Source of the DNA: an uncultured Eubacteriales bacterium
GTDB lineage: Bacteria; Bacillota; Clostridia; Christensenellales; Aristaeellaceae
Assembly: GCA_902781095.1 (NCBI GenBank)
Contig: CACZHW010000009.1
Span: 1-64,000 of the forward strand
Direction of reading: 5' to 3'
DNA length: 64,000 bases
The notes below the pieces were generated by a model, which had not been told where the DNA came from, ran no database searches, and saw only the letters and a list, made by a program, of their open reading frames with translations. Both the position numbers and the translations under genes were made by a program. This document shows, one piece after another, positions 15,341 through 25,076 of the stretch. Positions within the stretch are counted from its first letter, which is position 1. Each line of letters starts with the position of its first letter.

Positions 15341-18181
15341 TTATACTTTCCCCGCCGCGTCCCGGTCAAGCGCAGCCCGCTTGCGGAGGACGCCGGCAAT
15401 CGTCTGCAGCATCTTCTGCTGGTCGACGGGTTTGGCGATATGGCCGTCCATGCCGGCCGCCTCCGCCTGGCGGATGTCCTCTTCGAAGGCGTTGGCCGTC
15501 ATCGCGATCACCGGGAGATCCGACAGTTTTCCGTCCGGCAGGGCGCGGATCTGCCGCGTCGCCTCGTAACCGTCCATCACGGGCATCTGGATATCCATGA
15601 GCACCGCGTCATACGGCTGCCCTGACGAAAGCCGGACCTTGTCAACCGCCTCCCTGCCGTCTGCCGCCGTCTCCACTTCAAAGCCGGCCTGCTGCAGCAT
15701 CATCGCGGCCATCTCCCGGTTAATCTGCATATCCTCGACCAGCAGCAGCCGCTTTCCCCGGAAATCCGCGGGCTCGGATGCGGCCGTTTCGTTCTTCGGG
15801 TCCGCTGCCTCCGCCTTCTCCGGGCAGAGGCGGAAGGCGGTGTGTACGGTAAACGCCGTTCCCTCCCCCGGTGCAGTCTCAACCTCGATACTGCCGTCCA
15901 TCGCGTCCACGATGCTCTTGGTGATGGCCATGCCGAGGCCCGTGCCCTGGATCCCGCTGACCGTCGAGTTCCTTTCACGCGAAAACGCTTCAAAGACCGT
16001 CGCCGCAAACTCCTTCGTCATGCCGATGCCGTCGTCCTCCACCCGCAGCTCATAGGCTGCCCGGCCGGCGGACGGGTGCGGCTGCTCCGTCAGCGTCACC
16101 TTCACCGTCCCCCGCTCGGGCGTGAACTTGCCGGCGTTGCTGATGAGGTTCATCAGGATCCGCGTATAGCGGTTCGCGTCAAAAACCGCCCACGGATGCC
16201 GGACGCCGTCCATCTCCAGGCTGTAGCGGATCCCTTTGCCTTCCATCTGCGTTTCAAACATCCGGAAGGCGCTTTCAACCGTTTTGCAGAGGTTGCCTTC
16301 CTCCTCGATCAGGTCCATCCTGCCGCTTTCGATCCGGCTCATTTCCAGCACGTCGTTGATCAGCGTGAGCAGATGCTGGCTGGAAATACCGATTTTATCG
16401 ATGTATTCCTGAACCCGGGGCGGCACGTCCGCCTCCCGCTGGGCCAGATGGGTATAACCGATGATCGCGTTCATCGGCGTGCGGATATCGTGGGACATGT
16501 TGAAGAGGAACTGGGTCTTCGCCCGGCTGCTCTCCTCCGCGTGGATCTTCTCCCGCTCGATTTGCGCATGGCGCTCGCGCAGAAGGTTCTGCACGTACAG
16601 CATGACCAGCAGGCCTACGAAGATGATCCCGATCAGAATGCCGAACCGCCGGAGGATAAGCCCCCGCACGGGCTCCGTTTCCGGCGCGCCCGTCAGGCTC
16701 AGGAAAAACCACATGAGCACGGAATAAAGCAGCAGCGAAAACAGCACCGTGCTGGACGTGGAGACGCCGTTGTAATCCGTCATCTCCCCCTTGTTCATGG
16801 TACGCCAATAGAATACGAAACCCAGCAGACACCACACAGACAGGAAGAGGAAGGACTCCGCGCCCATGGTCTCCAGCCGTGTCACCTTCGGAATGAGCTG
16901 CACCACCGCAAATGCCGCCGTGATCACCGTGCCAATGGCGCCGGAGAGGAGCACGCCGCGGTTCTTCTCCTGCCCCGCGATCCTGCAGGCAGAGGCGGAT
17001 GTATACCCGAAGCCGACGATCGCGCCGAACGTCGTCAGCTCCACAAACCACTCCAGCGCGCCGCGCCCCAGGATGGAGACGCCCGCGGAAATCGCCATGA
17101 TGAACAGGATGCAGAACGAGGTCCCGGAGAACCGCTCCGAAAGGATGTGGTCCTCCGCCATGGTGGAGAGTACGCGCATCGTTGCCCGATAGGCGCCGAT
17201 GATACCCGTCAGGATGGCGGAAAGCGCCGTGATCCCCATGAGTACCAGGCCGAAACGGCCCATGATGGACTGTGCGGCATAGAATGTGGGCACCGTCTCG
17301 ATGCCGTTCAGTTTCTCCAGATTCAGGATGTAATCCTGCCAGGACCGGGCCCCGTCCGGTACGGAGGTGATGCTCACCAGCGACATGGCGGCGTAAACGA
17401 AGCCGCCCAGCACGATGGACAGCGCGATAATCCCCTTCGACCGGCGGACGGGGAAGCGGAAATGGGCCGTCTCCAGCGAGATGACGTCGAAGCCGACAAA
17501 GGCCCATGGAGAGAGCAGCACAATCGTCAGGATGACGGAAGGCGATCCACGGCCGTCCGGCCCGGACAGGCTGAAGAGATCCGCCGTATGCGCCCTGGGC
17601 AGGCAAACCAGCGTAATGATGAGCGACCCCGCCAATAAAACGAGGGCCAGTACCGTCTGGATCCGCTGCAGGAGGGGCTTTTTCAGGATGAAGAGCAGGC
17701 CCACCGCGCCCAGCGCCGCAACAGAGAGCAGCACCTCGCTGAGATAGACGGTGTGGCCTGCGACGGCATAATGGAAGCCGCTCTGCATCTGGCTGCCGAA
17801 CAGCGTCCTCGTGACGAGGAAGAGCGCCGTCGCATTCAGAAACACGATGCTGATATAGGACAGGCACAAAAACCAGGAACACAGGAACGCATGGTCTCTG
17901 CCGAAGGCTTCCTTGGTATAGGAATAGACGCCGCCCGTCCCCGGGTGGCGGATCATCAGATAGGCGTAGTTTTTGCCGATGATGAGCATGATGAACGCGC
18001 TGATCGCCATCGCGACCACCGTACCTCCGGGCCCCGCGACCGGCAGGAAGGTCGTCCCGGGCATGACGAATGCACCCCAGCCGATGATACAGCCGAAGGC
18101 GATCGCCCAGACATCCGTCACGGACAGATACCGGTCCATGCTGCCGGTCCGCTGCCCGGATGCGTTCTTTCCGCCGCTCAC
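15341..18181 (-). CDS. Amino-acid-permease (APC) domain fused to a hybrid histidine kinase with receiver domain
   Basis: The protein of 946 residues is a rare fusion. Residues 1-490 read as a 12-helix APC-superfamily transporter, with the N-terminal motif AFGCIIGWGAFVMPG. After one or two further hydrophobic segments and a short coiled region comes a histidine kinase. It has HisKA with NMSHDIRTPMNAIIG (His564), then HATPase motifs NLISNAGKFT, DDGIGM and GTGLGMAI. The C-terminus is a receiver with phospho-acceptor Asp863 (MDIQMPVMDG). It may sense an amino acid or amine through the transporter-like part, as CbrA-type kinases do with an SLC5-like part. The start is GTG behind GGGGGAAACGGAA. A later ATG at 18139 lacks a ribosome binding site. 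Confidence 0.85.
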   Translation of the reverse strand: MSGGKNASGQRTGSMDRYLSVTDVWAIAFGCIIGWGAFVMPGTTFLPVAGPGGTVVAMAISAFIMLIIGKNYAYLMIRHPGTGGVYSYTKEAFGRDHAFLCSWFLCLSYISIVFLNATALFLVTRTLFGSQMQSGFHYAVAGHTVYLSEVLLSVAALGAVGLLFILKKPLLQRIQTVLALVLLAGSLIITLVCLPRAHTADLFSLSGPDGRGSPSVILTIVLLSPWAFVGFDVISLETAHFRFPVRRSKGIIALSIVLGGFVYAAMSLVSITSVPDGARSWQDYILNLEKLNGIETVPTFYAAQSIMGRFGLVLMGITALSAILTGIIGAYRATMRVLSTMAEDHILSERFSGTSFCILFIMAISAGVSILGRGALEWFVELTTFGAIVGFGYTSASACRIAGQEKNRGVLLSGAIGTVITAAFAVVQLIPKVTRLETMGAESFLFLSVWCLLGFVFYWRTMNKGEMTDYNGVSTSSTVLFSLLLYSVLMWFFLSLTGAPETEPVRGLILRRFGILIGIIFVGLLVMLYVQNLLRERHAQIEREKIHAEESSRAKTQFLFNMSHDIRTPMNAIIGYTHLAQREADVPPRVQEYIDKIGISSQHLLTLINDVLEMSRIESGRMDLIEEEGNLCKTVESAFRMFETQMEGKGIRYSLEMDGVRHPWAVFDANRYTRILMNLISNAGKFTPERGTVKVTLTEQPHPSAGRAAYELRVEDDGIGMTKEFAATVFEAFSRERNSTVSGIQGTGLGMAITKSIVDAMDGSIEVETAPGEGTAFTVHTAFRLCPEKAEAADPKNETAASEPADFRGKRLLLVEDMQINREMAAMMLQQAGFEVETAADGREAVDKVRLSSGQPYDAVLMDIQMPVMDGYEATRQIRALPDGKLSDLPVIAMTANAFEEDIRQAEAAGMDGHIAKPVDQQKMLQTIAGVLRKRAALDRDAAGKV

Positions 18182-18197
18182 TTCCGTTTCCCCCGTT

Positions 18198-21100
18198 TTA
18201 CAGGCCGGCCGCTTTCAGCGCGGCCTTGTTCTCGTACATCACCGCGTCCGCGCGCTCGAAAACCGCCTCGATGCCCGTGTCTGTGCCGGGCTCGTAATCG
18301 GCCGCCCCGCACGCGATCACCACGTCGCCGCACGCCACGTTTTCACGGTTCTGCGCGTCCATCTCCAAGAGCAGCTCCTGCCGCCTCTCATAATCCCTGC
18401 CGCTCAGGATCACCGCGAATTCGTCTCCTCCGATCCGGTAGACCGGGCTGTGCTTGAAGGTGTTGCAGATGAGGCTGCAGGCCCTTCGGATGATCTCGTC
18501 CCCGGCCTTGTGCCCCAGGGTATCGTTGACGGCCTTGAGGCTGTTCACGTCGCACACGGCGACAGCGAAGGGCTCCGCCGCCGATGCGGCCAGCTTCTCG
18601 TTCCACTGCGTCTCCGCCGCCGTAAAAGCGGTCTTGCTCTTGACACCCGTCAGCGCGTCGCGCAGGATCATTTCCTTGGCATCGCGCAGCTCCTGGGAAT
18701 GCTTTTGTTCGCGCTTCATCTGCGCGTCGATGTTCGAGACGCCGATGACGATACTCGGGTCACTCTCGTTTCCAAGCCGCGTCGCCTTCAAATGGACATA
18801 GGTCGCCTCACCGCCGATCATCAGCCGGTAAGTCAGCGTAAAGCTGCCCGTCTCCCTCATCGCCTCCAGCATGTAAGCCTTGTTCAGGGCGGAACGCACC
18901 ATCTCCTGATCATCCGGATGGACGACGCGCAGGATATTCTTCCGGCTCTTTCCGAAAAAGTCCTCTCCCTGCTTCTCGATGCCCAGCCCCGTGTATTCTG
19001 TGTTCTCGCTGTACTCGATAAAGCTGTCGTCCGTCGTGTCCACGCAGTAGATGCTGAAGTAATCCGTGGCCAACGCCTGCGCGATGCGGGAATAGGTGGC
19101 CGCGCTCTGGCGGGCCGCCTCCAGCTTCTGCGCGTCGGTAATCTGCGCGTCGACGTTGCTGACGCCGATGATCAGGTGCCGGAGGTTGTGCGGCGTGGGA
19201 GAGGTGACCTTCATGCGGTAAAAGACCGGCTCGCCGCCTACGAGCAGCCGGTAATCCATTGAGAACGACTTCTGTACGCCGAGAATGGCCACCAGCTTCT
19301 TTTTCTCGAGGACCGCCGCCACCTTGGCCCGGTCGTCGGGATAAACGGCGCTTTCGACGTTTCTCCTGCACTCGTCAAAGAACTGCCGGCCCGACTCCTC
19401 CAGCCCCATCCTGGCGTAATCCCCGCCCGTTCCGTATCTCAGATAGGTATCCGTGGCCGTATCCACGTAGTAGATGCACTCCGTGTCGCCCGAAAGCGCC
19501 TGCGCCAGGCTGCTGAAGTTCAGCGGATCGGCGTCCTGCGCCGCGCCTCCGGCGTCCCGCATCTGCTCGTCCACGTTGCTGATGCCGATGACGAGGTGAT
19601 GCTTATCATGCCCGCCCGCACGCACGGCCTTCAGGTGATAGTAGACCGGCCTGCCGTCCTCCATCATCCGGTAGGTCATGGAGAAGGGGTTGGAACCCAC
19701 CAGCTGGGAAAGCAGCGTCTCCTTCGCCAGGGAGAGGGAGAGGCGCGCCTGATCGTCCGGATGAATGACGCGCGGGATGTTCCGCTGGATCTCCGAAAAG
19801 AAGTCCTCCCCGCTGCGCTCGATCTGCAGGTCCTCGTAACGGCCCTCGGAGGTGAACTCCAGATAGCTGTTGTCCTTCGTATCCACATAGTAGATGCTTT
19901 CGAAGCCGCTGGTCAGCGCATGCGCGATCAGGCCCAGGTCGGTCGCCTGGCGTACCCGGTCCTCCGCGGCCCTGCGGCTCATCGCCCGCTTGTCCGCCAT
20001 GGAGCTGTCCCTGCGCATCCGCTCCAGCATAAACTGCTCGTACTCCTCCGCCGGAACGGGGCGGGAAAAGTAATAGCCCTGCACGATGTCGCAGCCCATG
20101 CTCTTGAGCGCCTTCAGCTGGTCCTCCGTCTCCACGCCTTCCGCGATGACCGGAACGCCGAGATAATCCGCGATGTCGATGATGACCTCCACCATCCGCG
20201 TATCCCTGCGCTGGCTGAAGGCGTTGCGGATAAACTGCATATCCAGCTTCAGCGCGTCGATGGGCAGCTTCGAAATCATGTTGAGGGAGGAATACCCGGT
20301 GCCGAAGTCATCCATCTCGATGCGGAAGCCCAGGTCCCGCAGCCGGTTGACCGTCTCAATGATCTGCTCGGAATCCTGCGTATACGCGGATTCCGTGATC
20401 TCCAGCAGGAATTCCGTCGGGTGCAGCCCGCGCTGCGACAGGATGCGCTGCAGCGTGCCGATGAGGTTCGGGTCGAGGATGTCGATCCGGGAGACGTTGA
20501 CGGACACCGGGACGATGAAGCCGAAGCGGCTCTTCCAGTCCTCGATCTGCGCCGCGGCGTGCTCCCAGACGTAGATGTCCAGCTCCTGCACCAGCCCGTT
20601 GTCCTCGAACAGGGGCACGAAGATGCCGGGGCTGATCATCCCCAGCTCCGGGTGGACCCAGCGCACCAGCGCCTCGGCGCTGGTCAGGAAGGGAATCTCC
20701 GGCCTCACGTCGAACTTGGGCTGGTAGTAAACCTGAAACTGCTCCTCGCGGATGGCCCGGTGGAAGTCCTCCACCAGCCTCTCCTCGTAGAGTTCCTTGT
20801 CGTGCAGCGCATTGTCGTAGATGGCGACCGTCCGGGTGACGCTGTTGCGCACGGTGTCCGCCGCAATTTTCGCGCGGTCGAAACGCCGCTCGATGTCGAT
20901 CTCCTTGTCCACGACCGAGTAGACGCCCATCCGCAGCCGGACACGGCTTTGCTGCGCCCCTCCGTCCGGAAGGCCCGCGGTGACGTCCGCGAGAAATGTC
21001 TCGTAATCCGTGCGGTGCGGGCAGTAGACGAGGAAGGTGTCCGCCTCCCGCCGGCAGACAATGCCGCCCGAATCCGCCACCAGATCCCGGACTCTCCCGC

Positions 21101-21713
21101 CCACATCGCGCAGAATGCCGTCTCCGTAAGCCGTGCCGAAACGCTCGTTGAGCATGCGGAAATGGTGGATATCCAGCACGATGGCGTCCATCTCCATCTG
21201 CCTGTGATGCTGGTCGAACTGCTCCGCGTAGCGGTAAAAGAACTCCCGGTTATACAGCCCCGTCAGCGGATCGCGCTCCGTGGTGCGGATGATCTCCCTG
21301 TCCTCGGACAGTTCGATGGTCCGCCGTACGCGGGCCAGGATGACGGCTGATTGCGGATAGGGCTTGGGAATAAAGTCGATTGCGCCCAGCCCCAGGATCT
21401 CAACCTCCGCCGCCTGCTCGGAGGTCAGCACGATCACGGGAATCCGCGCCGTATCCGGATCCTGTTTGAGGCGCTGCAGCATTTCGGTGCCCGAAATCTC
21501 CGGCATCATAAGGTCCAGGAGGATCAGGGACAGCGTATCCCTGTGCTCTCTGGCCGCCTTCAGGCCCTCCCGGCCGTCCGCAGCGTAAAGCACCTCATAT
21601 TCGCTTTGGAGGACGTTCCCCAGCAGCTCCCGGTTGATGAATTCATCATCCACCACGAGGATTTGCCGCCTGCCGTTCTCCGAATGAAATCTGTCATGGC
21701 TTCTCAGCATCAT
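18198..21713 (-). CDS. Receiver-GGDEF(degenerate)-EAL-three sensor repeats-GGDEF protein, c-di-GMP signalling
   Basis: This 1171-residue protein starts with a receiver domain (acceptor Asp67, LLDLMMPEISG). A GGDEF-like domain (about 145-305) follows, whose signature is replaced by RREADTF, so it is probably inactive. An EAL domain (about 315-560) keeps EALVRW (Glu347), DDFGTGYSSL and QGYYFSRP. Three PAS-like repeats come next, each with an IYYVDT start, an HPDD-type motif (YPDD in the second) and a VIGxSNxDxQ end. The last domain is GGDEF with an intact RIGGDEF at 1095-1099. The protein can therefore make and degrade c-di-GMP. It ends 16 bases upstream of the APC-kinase gene, so the two are likely cotranscribed and may form one phosphorelay. 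Confidence 0.88.
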   Translation of the reverse strand: MMLRSHDRFHSENGRRQILVVDDEFINRELLGNVLQSEYEVLYAADGREGLKAAREHRDTLSLILLDLMMPEISGTEMLQRLKQDPDTARIPVIVLTSEQAAEVEILGLGAIDFIPKPYPQSAVILARVRRTIELSEDREIIRTTERDPLTGLYNREFFYRYAEQFDQHHRQMEMDAIVLDIHHFRMLNERFGTAYGDGILRDVGGRVRDLVADSGGIVCRREADTFLVYCPHRTDYETFLADVTAGLPDGGAQQSRVRLRMGVYSVVDKEIDIERRFDRAKIAADTVRNSVTRTVAIYDNALHDKELYEERLVEDFHRAIREEQFQVYYQPKFDVRPEIPFLTSAEALVRWVHPELGMISPGIFVPLFEDNGLVQELDIYVWEHAAAQIEDWKSRFGFIVPVSVNVSRIDILDPNLIGTLQRILSQRGLHPTEFLLEITESAYTQDSEQIIETVNRLRDLGFRIEMDDFGTGYSSLNMISKLPIDALKLDMQFIRNAFSQRRDTRMVEVIIDIADYLGVPVIAEGVETEDQLKALKSMGCDIVQGYYFSRPVPAEEYEQFMLERMRRDSSMADKRAMSRRAAEDRVRQATDLGLIAHALTSGFESIYYVDTKDNSYLEFTSEGRYEDLQIERSGEDFFSEIQRNIPRVIHPDDQARLSLSLAKETLLSQLVGSNPFSMTYRMMEDGRPVYYHLKAVRAGGHDKHHLVIGISNVDEQMRDAGGAAQDADPLNFSSLAQALSGDTECIYYVDTATDTYLRYGTGGDYARMGLEESGRQFFDECRRNVESAVYPDDRAKVAAVLEKKKLVAILGVQKSFSMDYRLLVGGEPVFYRMKVTSPTPHNLRHLIIGVSNVDAQITDAQKLEAARQSAATYSRIAQALATDYFSIYCVDTTDDSFIEYSENTEYTGLGIEKQGEDFFGKSRKNILRVVHPDDQEMVRSALNKAYMLEAMRETGSFTLTYRLMIGGEATYVHLKATRLGNESDPSIVIGVSNIDAQMKREQKHSQELRDAKEMILRDALTGVKSKTAFTAAETQWNEKLAASAAEPFAVAVCDVNSLKAVNDTLGHKAGDEIIRRACSLICNTFKHSPVYRIGGDEFAVILSGRDYERRQELLLEMDAQNRENVACGDVVIACGAADYEPGTDTGIEAVFERADAVMYENKAALKAAGL

Positions 21714-21926
21714 CTGGCTGCCTCCCGTCCGTTCACATGTATAGGAAGGGGCTCCAGTCCCCTCAACTGTTCATATAAAAGCCCATATTCCTCCAATGAT
21801 GAATTATACCATCTTCCTGCCGGATTGAGAATCCCTTTTTGAGCGGCACGCGTCCTTGACGCCCCGCGCTGCGCAGGCTATACTGTGCTGGCCGGCGGCC
21901 TCACGCTTCCGGCGGAAGGGGACATT

Positions 21927-23084
21927 ATGGAACAATCCGTCTTTATCGCTACCGCGGCCTTCGGCCTGGAAGGCGTCGTCACGCGGGAACTCACGCATAT
22001 GGGCTTTGACGCAAAGGGAGAAAACGGCGGCGCGCGCTTTCACGCCGACCTCGCCGGCGCGATGCGCGCCAACCTCTGGCTGCGCACAGCCGACCGCGTC
22101 CTCCTGGAGGCCGGAACCTTCGAGGCGCTGAGCTTCGAGGCGCTCTTCGAAGGCGTCCGCTCCCTCCCCTGGGAGCGGTGGATCGGCGCCCACAGCCGCT
22201 TTCCCGTGACGGGAAACTGCGCGCGCTCCCAGCTGATGAGCGTGCGGGACTGTCAGTCCATCATCAAAAAAGCCATCGTGGAGCGCCTGAAGGCCCGTTA
22301 CCGCCTCACCTGGCTTCCGGAAGACGGCGAAACCACCGCCGTGACCTTCCAGCTCCACGAAAACCGCGTGCGCCTGTGCCTCGATTCCAGCGGAACGGCG
22401 CTCAACCGCCGCGGATACCGGACGTGGAACGGCGAAGCGCCCCTGCGGGAGACGCTGGTCGCCGCCCTCGTCTCTCTCTCCGGCTGGCGGCCGGGGCTGC
22501 CGCTGTACGACCCCATGTGTGGCACGGGCACCCTGCTGGCAGAAGCCGCCATGCGCATGGCGGACCGGGCACCGGGGCTCACCCGTTCCTTTGACCTGGA
22601 GCGCTGGCCCGGCGCTCCCGTGCGCGAATTCGAGCGCCTGCGCGCAGAGGCAAAGGAAGCTTTCCACCCGGAACGGGCTTGCGGCATCGCCGGATCGGAC
22701 ATCGATCCCGCGGCCGTCGATCTGGCCGAGCGCCATCTCAGGGCCGCCGGTTTCGGAAACCGCATCCCCCTGCACGTCGCCGATATGCGCGCGTGCGCGC
22801 GCGAAGAGCAGGGCGGCGTTTTCCTCACCAACCCACCGTACGGCGAGCGGCTCGGCGACAGAAAGGCCTGCGAGGCGCTTTACCGCGATCTCGGTCAGAT
22901 GGCCGCGCGGCACCCCACCTGGTCGCTGTCTGCCATCTCCTCCCATCCCGGGTTCGAGCGGTGCTTTGGCCGGCGCGCAGACAAAAAGCGCCGCTTCTAC
23001 AACGGGCGCCTTGAGTGCGAATTCATGACCTTCCGCGCCAGGGAGCCCTTCCGCAGGGCTGTTGCGGCGGAAGACGGCGCGTGA
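21927..23084 (+). CDS. THUMP-type SAM-dependent 23S rRNA (guanine-N2) methyltransferase, YpsC/RlmL-like
   Basis: The protein of 385 residues has an N-terminal ferredoxin-like/THUMP region (about 1-160). A methyltransferase domain follows with the loop YDPMCGTGTLLAEAA and the catalytic motif TNPPYGERL of N2-guanine/N6-adenine methyltransferases. This matches the YpsC/RlmL-N family acting on 23S rRNA. The ATG at 21927 follows GGAAGGGGACATT. The frame opens a little further upstream without a better start. Confidence 0.88.
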   Translation: MEQSVFIATAAFGLEGVVTRELTHMGFDAKGENGGARFHADLAGAMRANLWLRTADRVLLEAGTFEALSFEALFEGVRSLPWERWIGAHSRFPVTGNCARSQLMSVRDCQSIIKKAIVERLKARYRLTWLPEDGETTAVTFQLHENRVRLCLDSSGTALNRRGYRTWNGEAPLRETLVAALVSLSGWRPGLPLYDPMCGTGTLLAEAAMRMADRAPGLTRSFDLERWPGAPVREFERLRAEAKEAFHPERACGIAGSDIDPAAVDLAERHLRAAGFGNRIPLHVADMRACAREEQGGVFLTNPPYGERLGDRKACEALYRDLGQMAARHPTWSLSAISSHPGFERCFGRRADKKRRFYNGRLECEFMTFRAREPFRRAVAAEDGA

Positions 23085-23130
23085 CGGGCGTCCCCGCCCC
23101 GCCGTACGCATTCTTTTGCTCTTGCATAAG

Positions 23131-23165
23131 CGAAGCCCGCCGGCAATCGGCGGGCTTCGTCTTTC
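23131..23165. terminator. Bidirectional terminator between convergent genes
   Basis: A 12-bp GC-rich hairpin (23131-23159) lies between the methyltransferase and the secreted-protein gene, with a T-rich tract on the plus side. Confidence 0.7.
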
Positions 23166-23811
23166 AGTTGAACGGCGAATAGTTTTGAAGCAGGACGGTC
23201 AGCTTGCCCTGATCGTCAAACGTGATCTCCGTATTGTTCTCGTCGAGGAAGACTTCCTCGTTCAGGATGCGCCGCATCAGCTCCGCGAAATCCAGCTCCG
23301 TCGGCTCATCCGCCTCCGGATCGCTGAAGTCCTTGTAAACGAGCGAGCTGTCCGCACGGACCTCGAAGGCAATGACGTCGTGCCAGAACGGGAAATCAGT
23401 CTCGTTGGTCGCGATGTAGTCGCCGGTCTCGTCCTTGAAGAAGAACAGCGCCTCCTCCAGCGGGTCGTCCCGGTTGACGCAGAAGCCGAACTCGTCCGCC
23501 TTCACGCTGTTTACGGGGTAGGTAATCCCCTTCCCCGTCACGATCTCGTCCCCCACCGCAAGGGATTCGATGACGGCCGGGTCAAAATGGTCGCGCTCGC
23601 ACACCACGAACATCAGGGTCGCCTCGTCGCTCCCCTCCACCGTCGCGTAACCGTCCAGCCTGGCCGTGAACGTCTTGCCGGCGATGATGTCCTTCAGCGT
23701 GTCGCTCATCAGCGGGCGCATCGTCTTCGTCTCTGCCCCGCAGGTTACCACGGCCAGGCAAAGTACCGTGAGCATCAGCGCCGCTGCTGCGGCTTTACGG
23801 AATCGTTTCAT
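23164..23811 (-). CDS. Secreted protein of unknown function
   Basis: The protein of 215 residues starts with a signal sequence (basic MKRFRKAAAAA, hydrophobic core) ending in VVTCGAE. Cys24 could be a weak lipobox cysteine, so it may be a lipoprotein. The mature part is acidic and rich in beta-strand-forming residues. I do not recognise the family. Aldo/keto reductase lies upstream on the same strand, 36 bases away, and might share its transcript, but no functional link is evident. Confidence 0.6.
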   Translation of the reverse strand: MKRFRKAAAAALMLTVLCLAVVTCGAETKTMRPLMSDTLKDIIAGKTFTARLDGYATVEGSDEATLMFVVCERDHFDPAVIESLAVGDEIVTGKGITYPVNSVKADEFGFCVNRDDPLEEALFFFKDETGDYIATNETDFPFWHDVIAFEVRADSSLVYKDFSDPEADEPTELDFAELMRRILNEEVFLDENNTEITFDDQGKLTVLLQNYSPFN

Positions 23812-23847
23812 CGGATCAACCTCTTTTCTATCTTGTTGTGCTATTCC

Positions 23848-24828
23848 TTACCATTGCGGATGGATGGTCTCCTTCAGCAGGCGGTTGTAAATTTCCTCTG
23901 CGGCGCGCATCTGCTTCTGCGAAAGGGGCGGCAGTTCCGCAGCCTTCACGTTTTCCGTCACCTGCGACGCCCGGCTGGCCCCGGGGATCACCGCGCTGAC
24001 CGCCGGATGCATCAGCACCCAGCGGATGGCGACGGGCGCCAGCTCCTGTGTGCCGAAAACCCGCTTCAGCTCCTCCGCCGCCTCAAGGCCCAGTTCGTAC
24101 GGCACCCCGGAGAAAGTCTCGCCCTTGTCGAAGGACGCGCCGTCGCGGTTGTAGGTCCTGTGGTCCTTCTCGCCGAATACGGTGTCCTTCGTATAGCGGC
24201 CCGTCAGCAGGCCGCTGGCCAGTGGAACCCTGGCGATGATCCCAACCTGCCGGCTGGCGGCTGCGGGGAAGAGCTCGTCCAGCGGCTTCAGGCGGAACAG
24301 GTTGAAGATCACTTCCATGGCGGCGATATCGTATTCCATCGCCTGCAGGCCTTCCGCAACTTTCTCGATGCTGACGCCGTAATCGGCGATTTTGCCCAGC
24401 TTTTTCTGCCGCTCCAGTTCGCCGAAGATGTCGTCCCTGGCGAACACGGAGGTCGGCGGGCAGTGCAGCAGGATCAGGTCCAGCCGCTCCAGCCCCATGC
24501 GCCTGAGGCTCCCCTCGATAAAGCCCGCAACGGCTCCGGGGGTGTACATCTCAGCCGTGTGCGGATTCAGCCTGCGGCCGCACTTGGTCGTAATATAGAA
24601 TTTGCCCGGATGCGCCGCGACGTATTCGCCGATGGTCTCCTCGCTCTTGCCGCCGTTGTAGACGTCCGCCGTGTCGATAAAGGTGATCCCCGCCGCGTCG
24701 GCGGCCTCCAGGATCCGCAGGGCTTCCCCCCTGTTGAAAGGCTCGCCCCACTTCGTGCCCAGCTGCCAGGTCCCCAGGCCGATTTCCGAGACCAGCCGCC
24801 CTGTCCTGCCGAAGATGCGCTGTTTCAT
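23848..24828 (-). CDS. Aldo/keto reductase
   Basis: This 326-residue protein has the (beta/alpha)8 aldo/keto reductase motifs: GLGTWQLG near the N-terminus, FIDTADVYNGGKSEE with catalytic Asp and Tyr, ITTKCG with catalytic Lys and LILLHCPP with catalytic His. The NADPH-binding region near the C-terminus reads VIPGASRASQVTEN. The ATG at 24828 is preferred over the one at 24834, because GGGGAGG sits seven bases ahead of 24828 and only one base ahead of the other. The substrate is unknown. Confidence 0.9.
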   Translation of the reverse strand: MKQRIFGRTGRLVSEIGLGTWQLGTKWGEPFNRGEALRILEAADAAGITFIDTADVYNGGKSEETIGEYVAAHPGKFYITTKCGRRLNPHTAEMYTPGAVAGFIEGSLRRMGLERLDLILLHCPPTSVFARDDIFGELERQKKLGKIADYGVSIEKVAEGLQAMEYDIAAMEVIFNLFRLKPLDELFPAAASRQVGIIARVPLASGLLTGRYTKDTVFGEKDHRTYNRDGASFDKGETFSGVPYELGLEAAEELKRVFGTQELAPVAIRWVLMHPAVSAVIPGASRASQVTENVKAAELPPLSQKQMRAAEEIYNRLLKETIHPQW

Positions 24829-25076
24829 CGTCATGCCTCCCCGTTAGGTCGCTGTCGTAAACCGCCTTCATGATAGCAGACGGGCCGGCCGCTGTCAATG
24901 AAGCGCCGGCCGGGGACTTCGCTGCTCTGCCGCATGAAAAACACCCTTCCGGACGTATTGGGCTTAACAGCAGGCCGCATTTATGCTATCATCCGTACAG
25001 AATACCGGGAGGGCGCCTTCCCGCATTCCGGGACAGGTGGACAGAAGCCGCCCTGTCAGCAGAAGAGGAGCATTCG

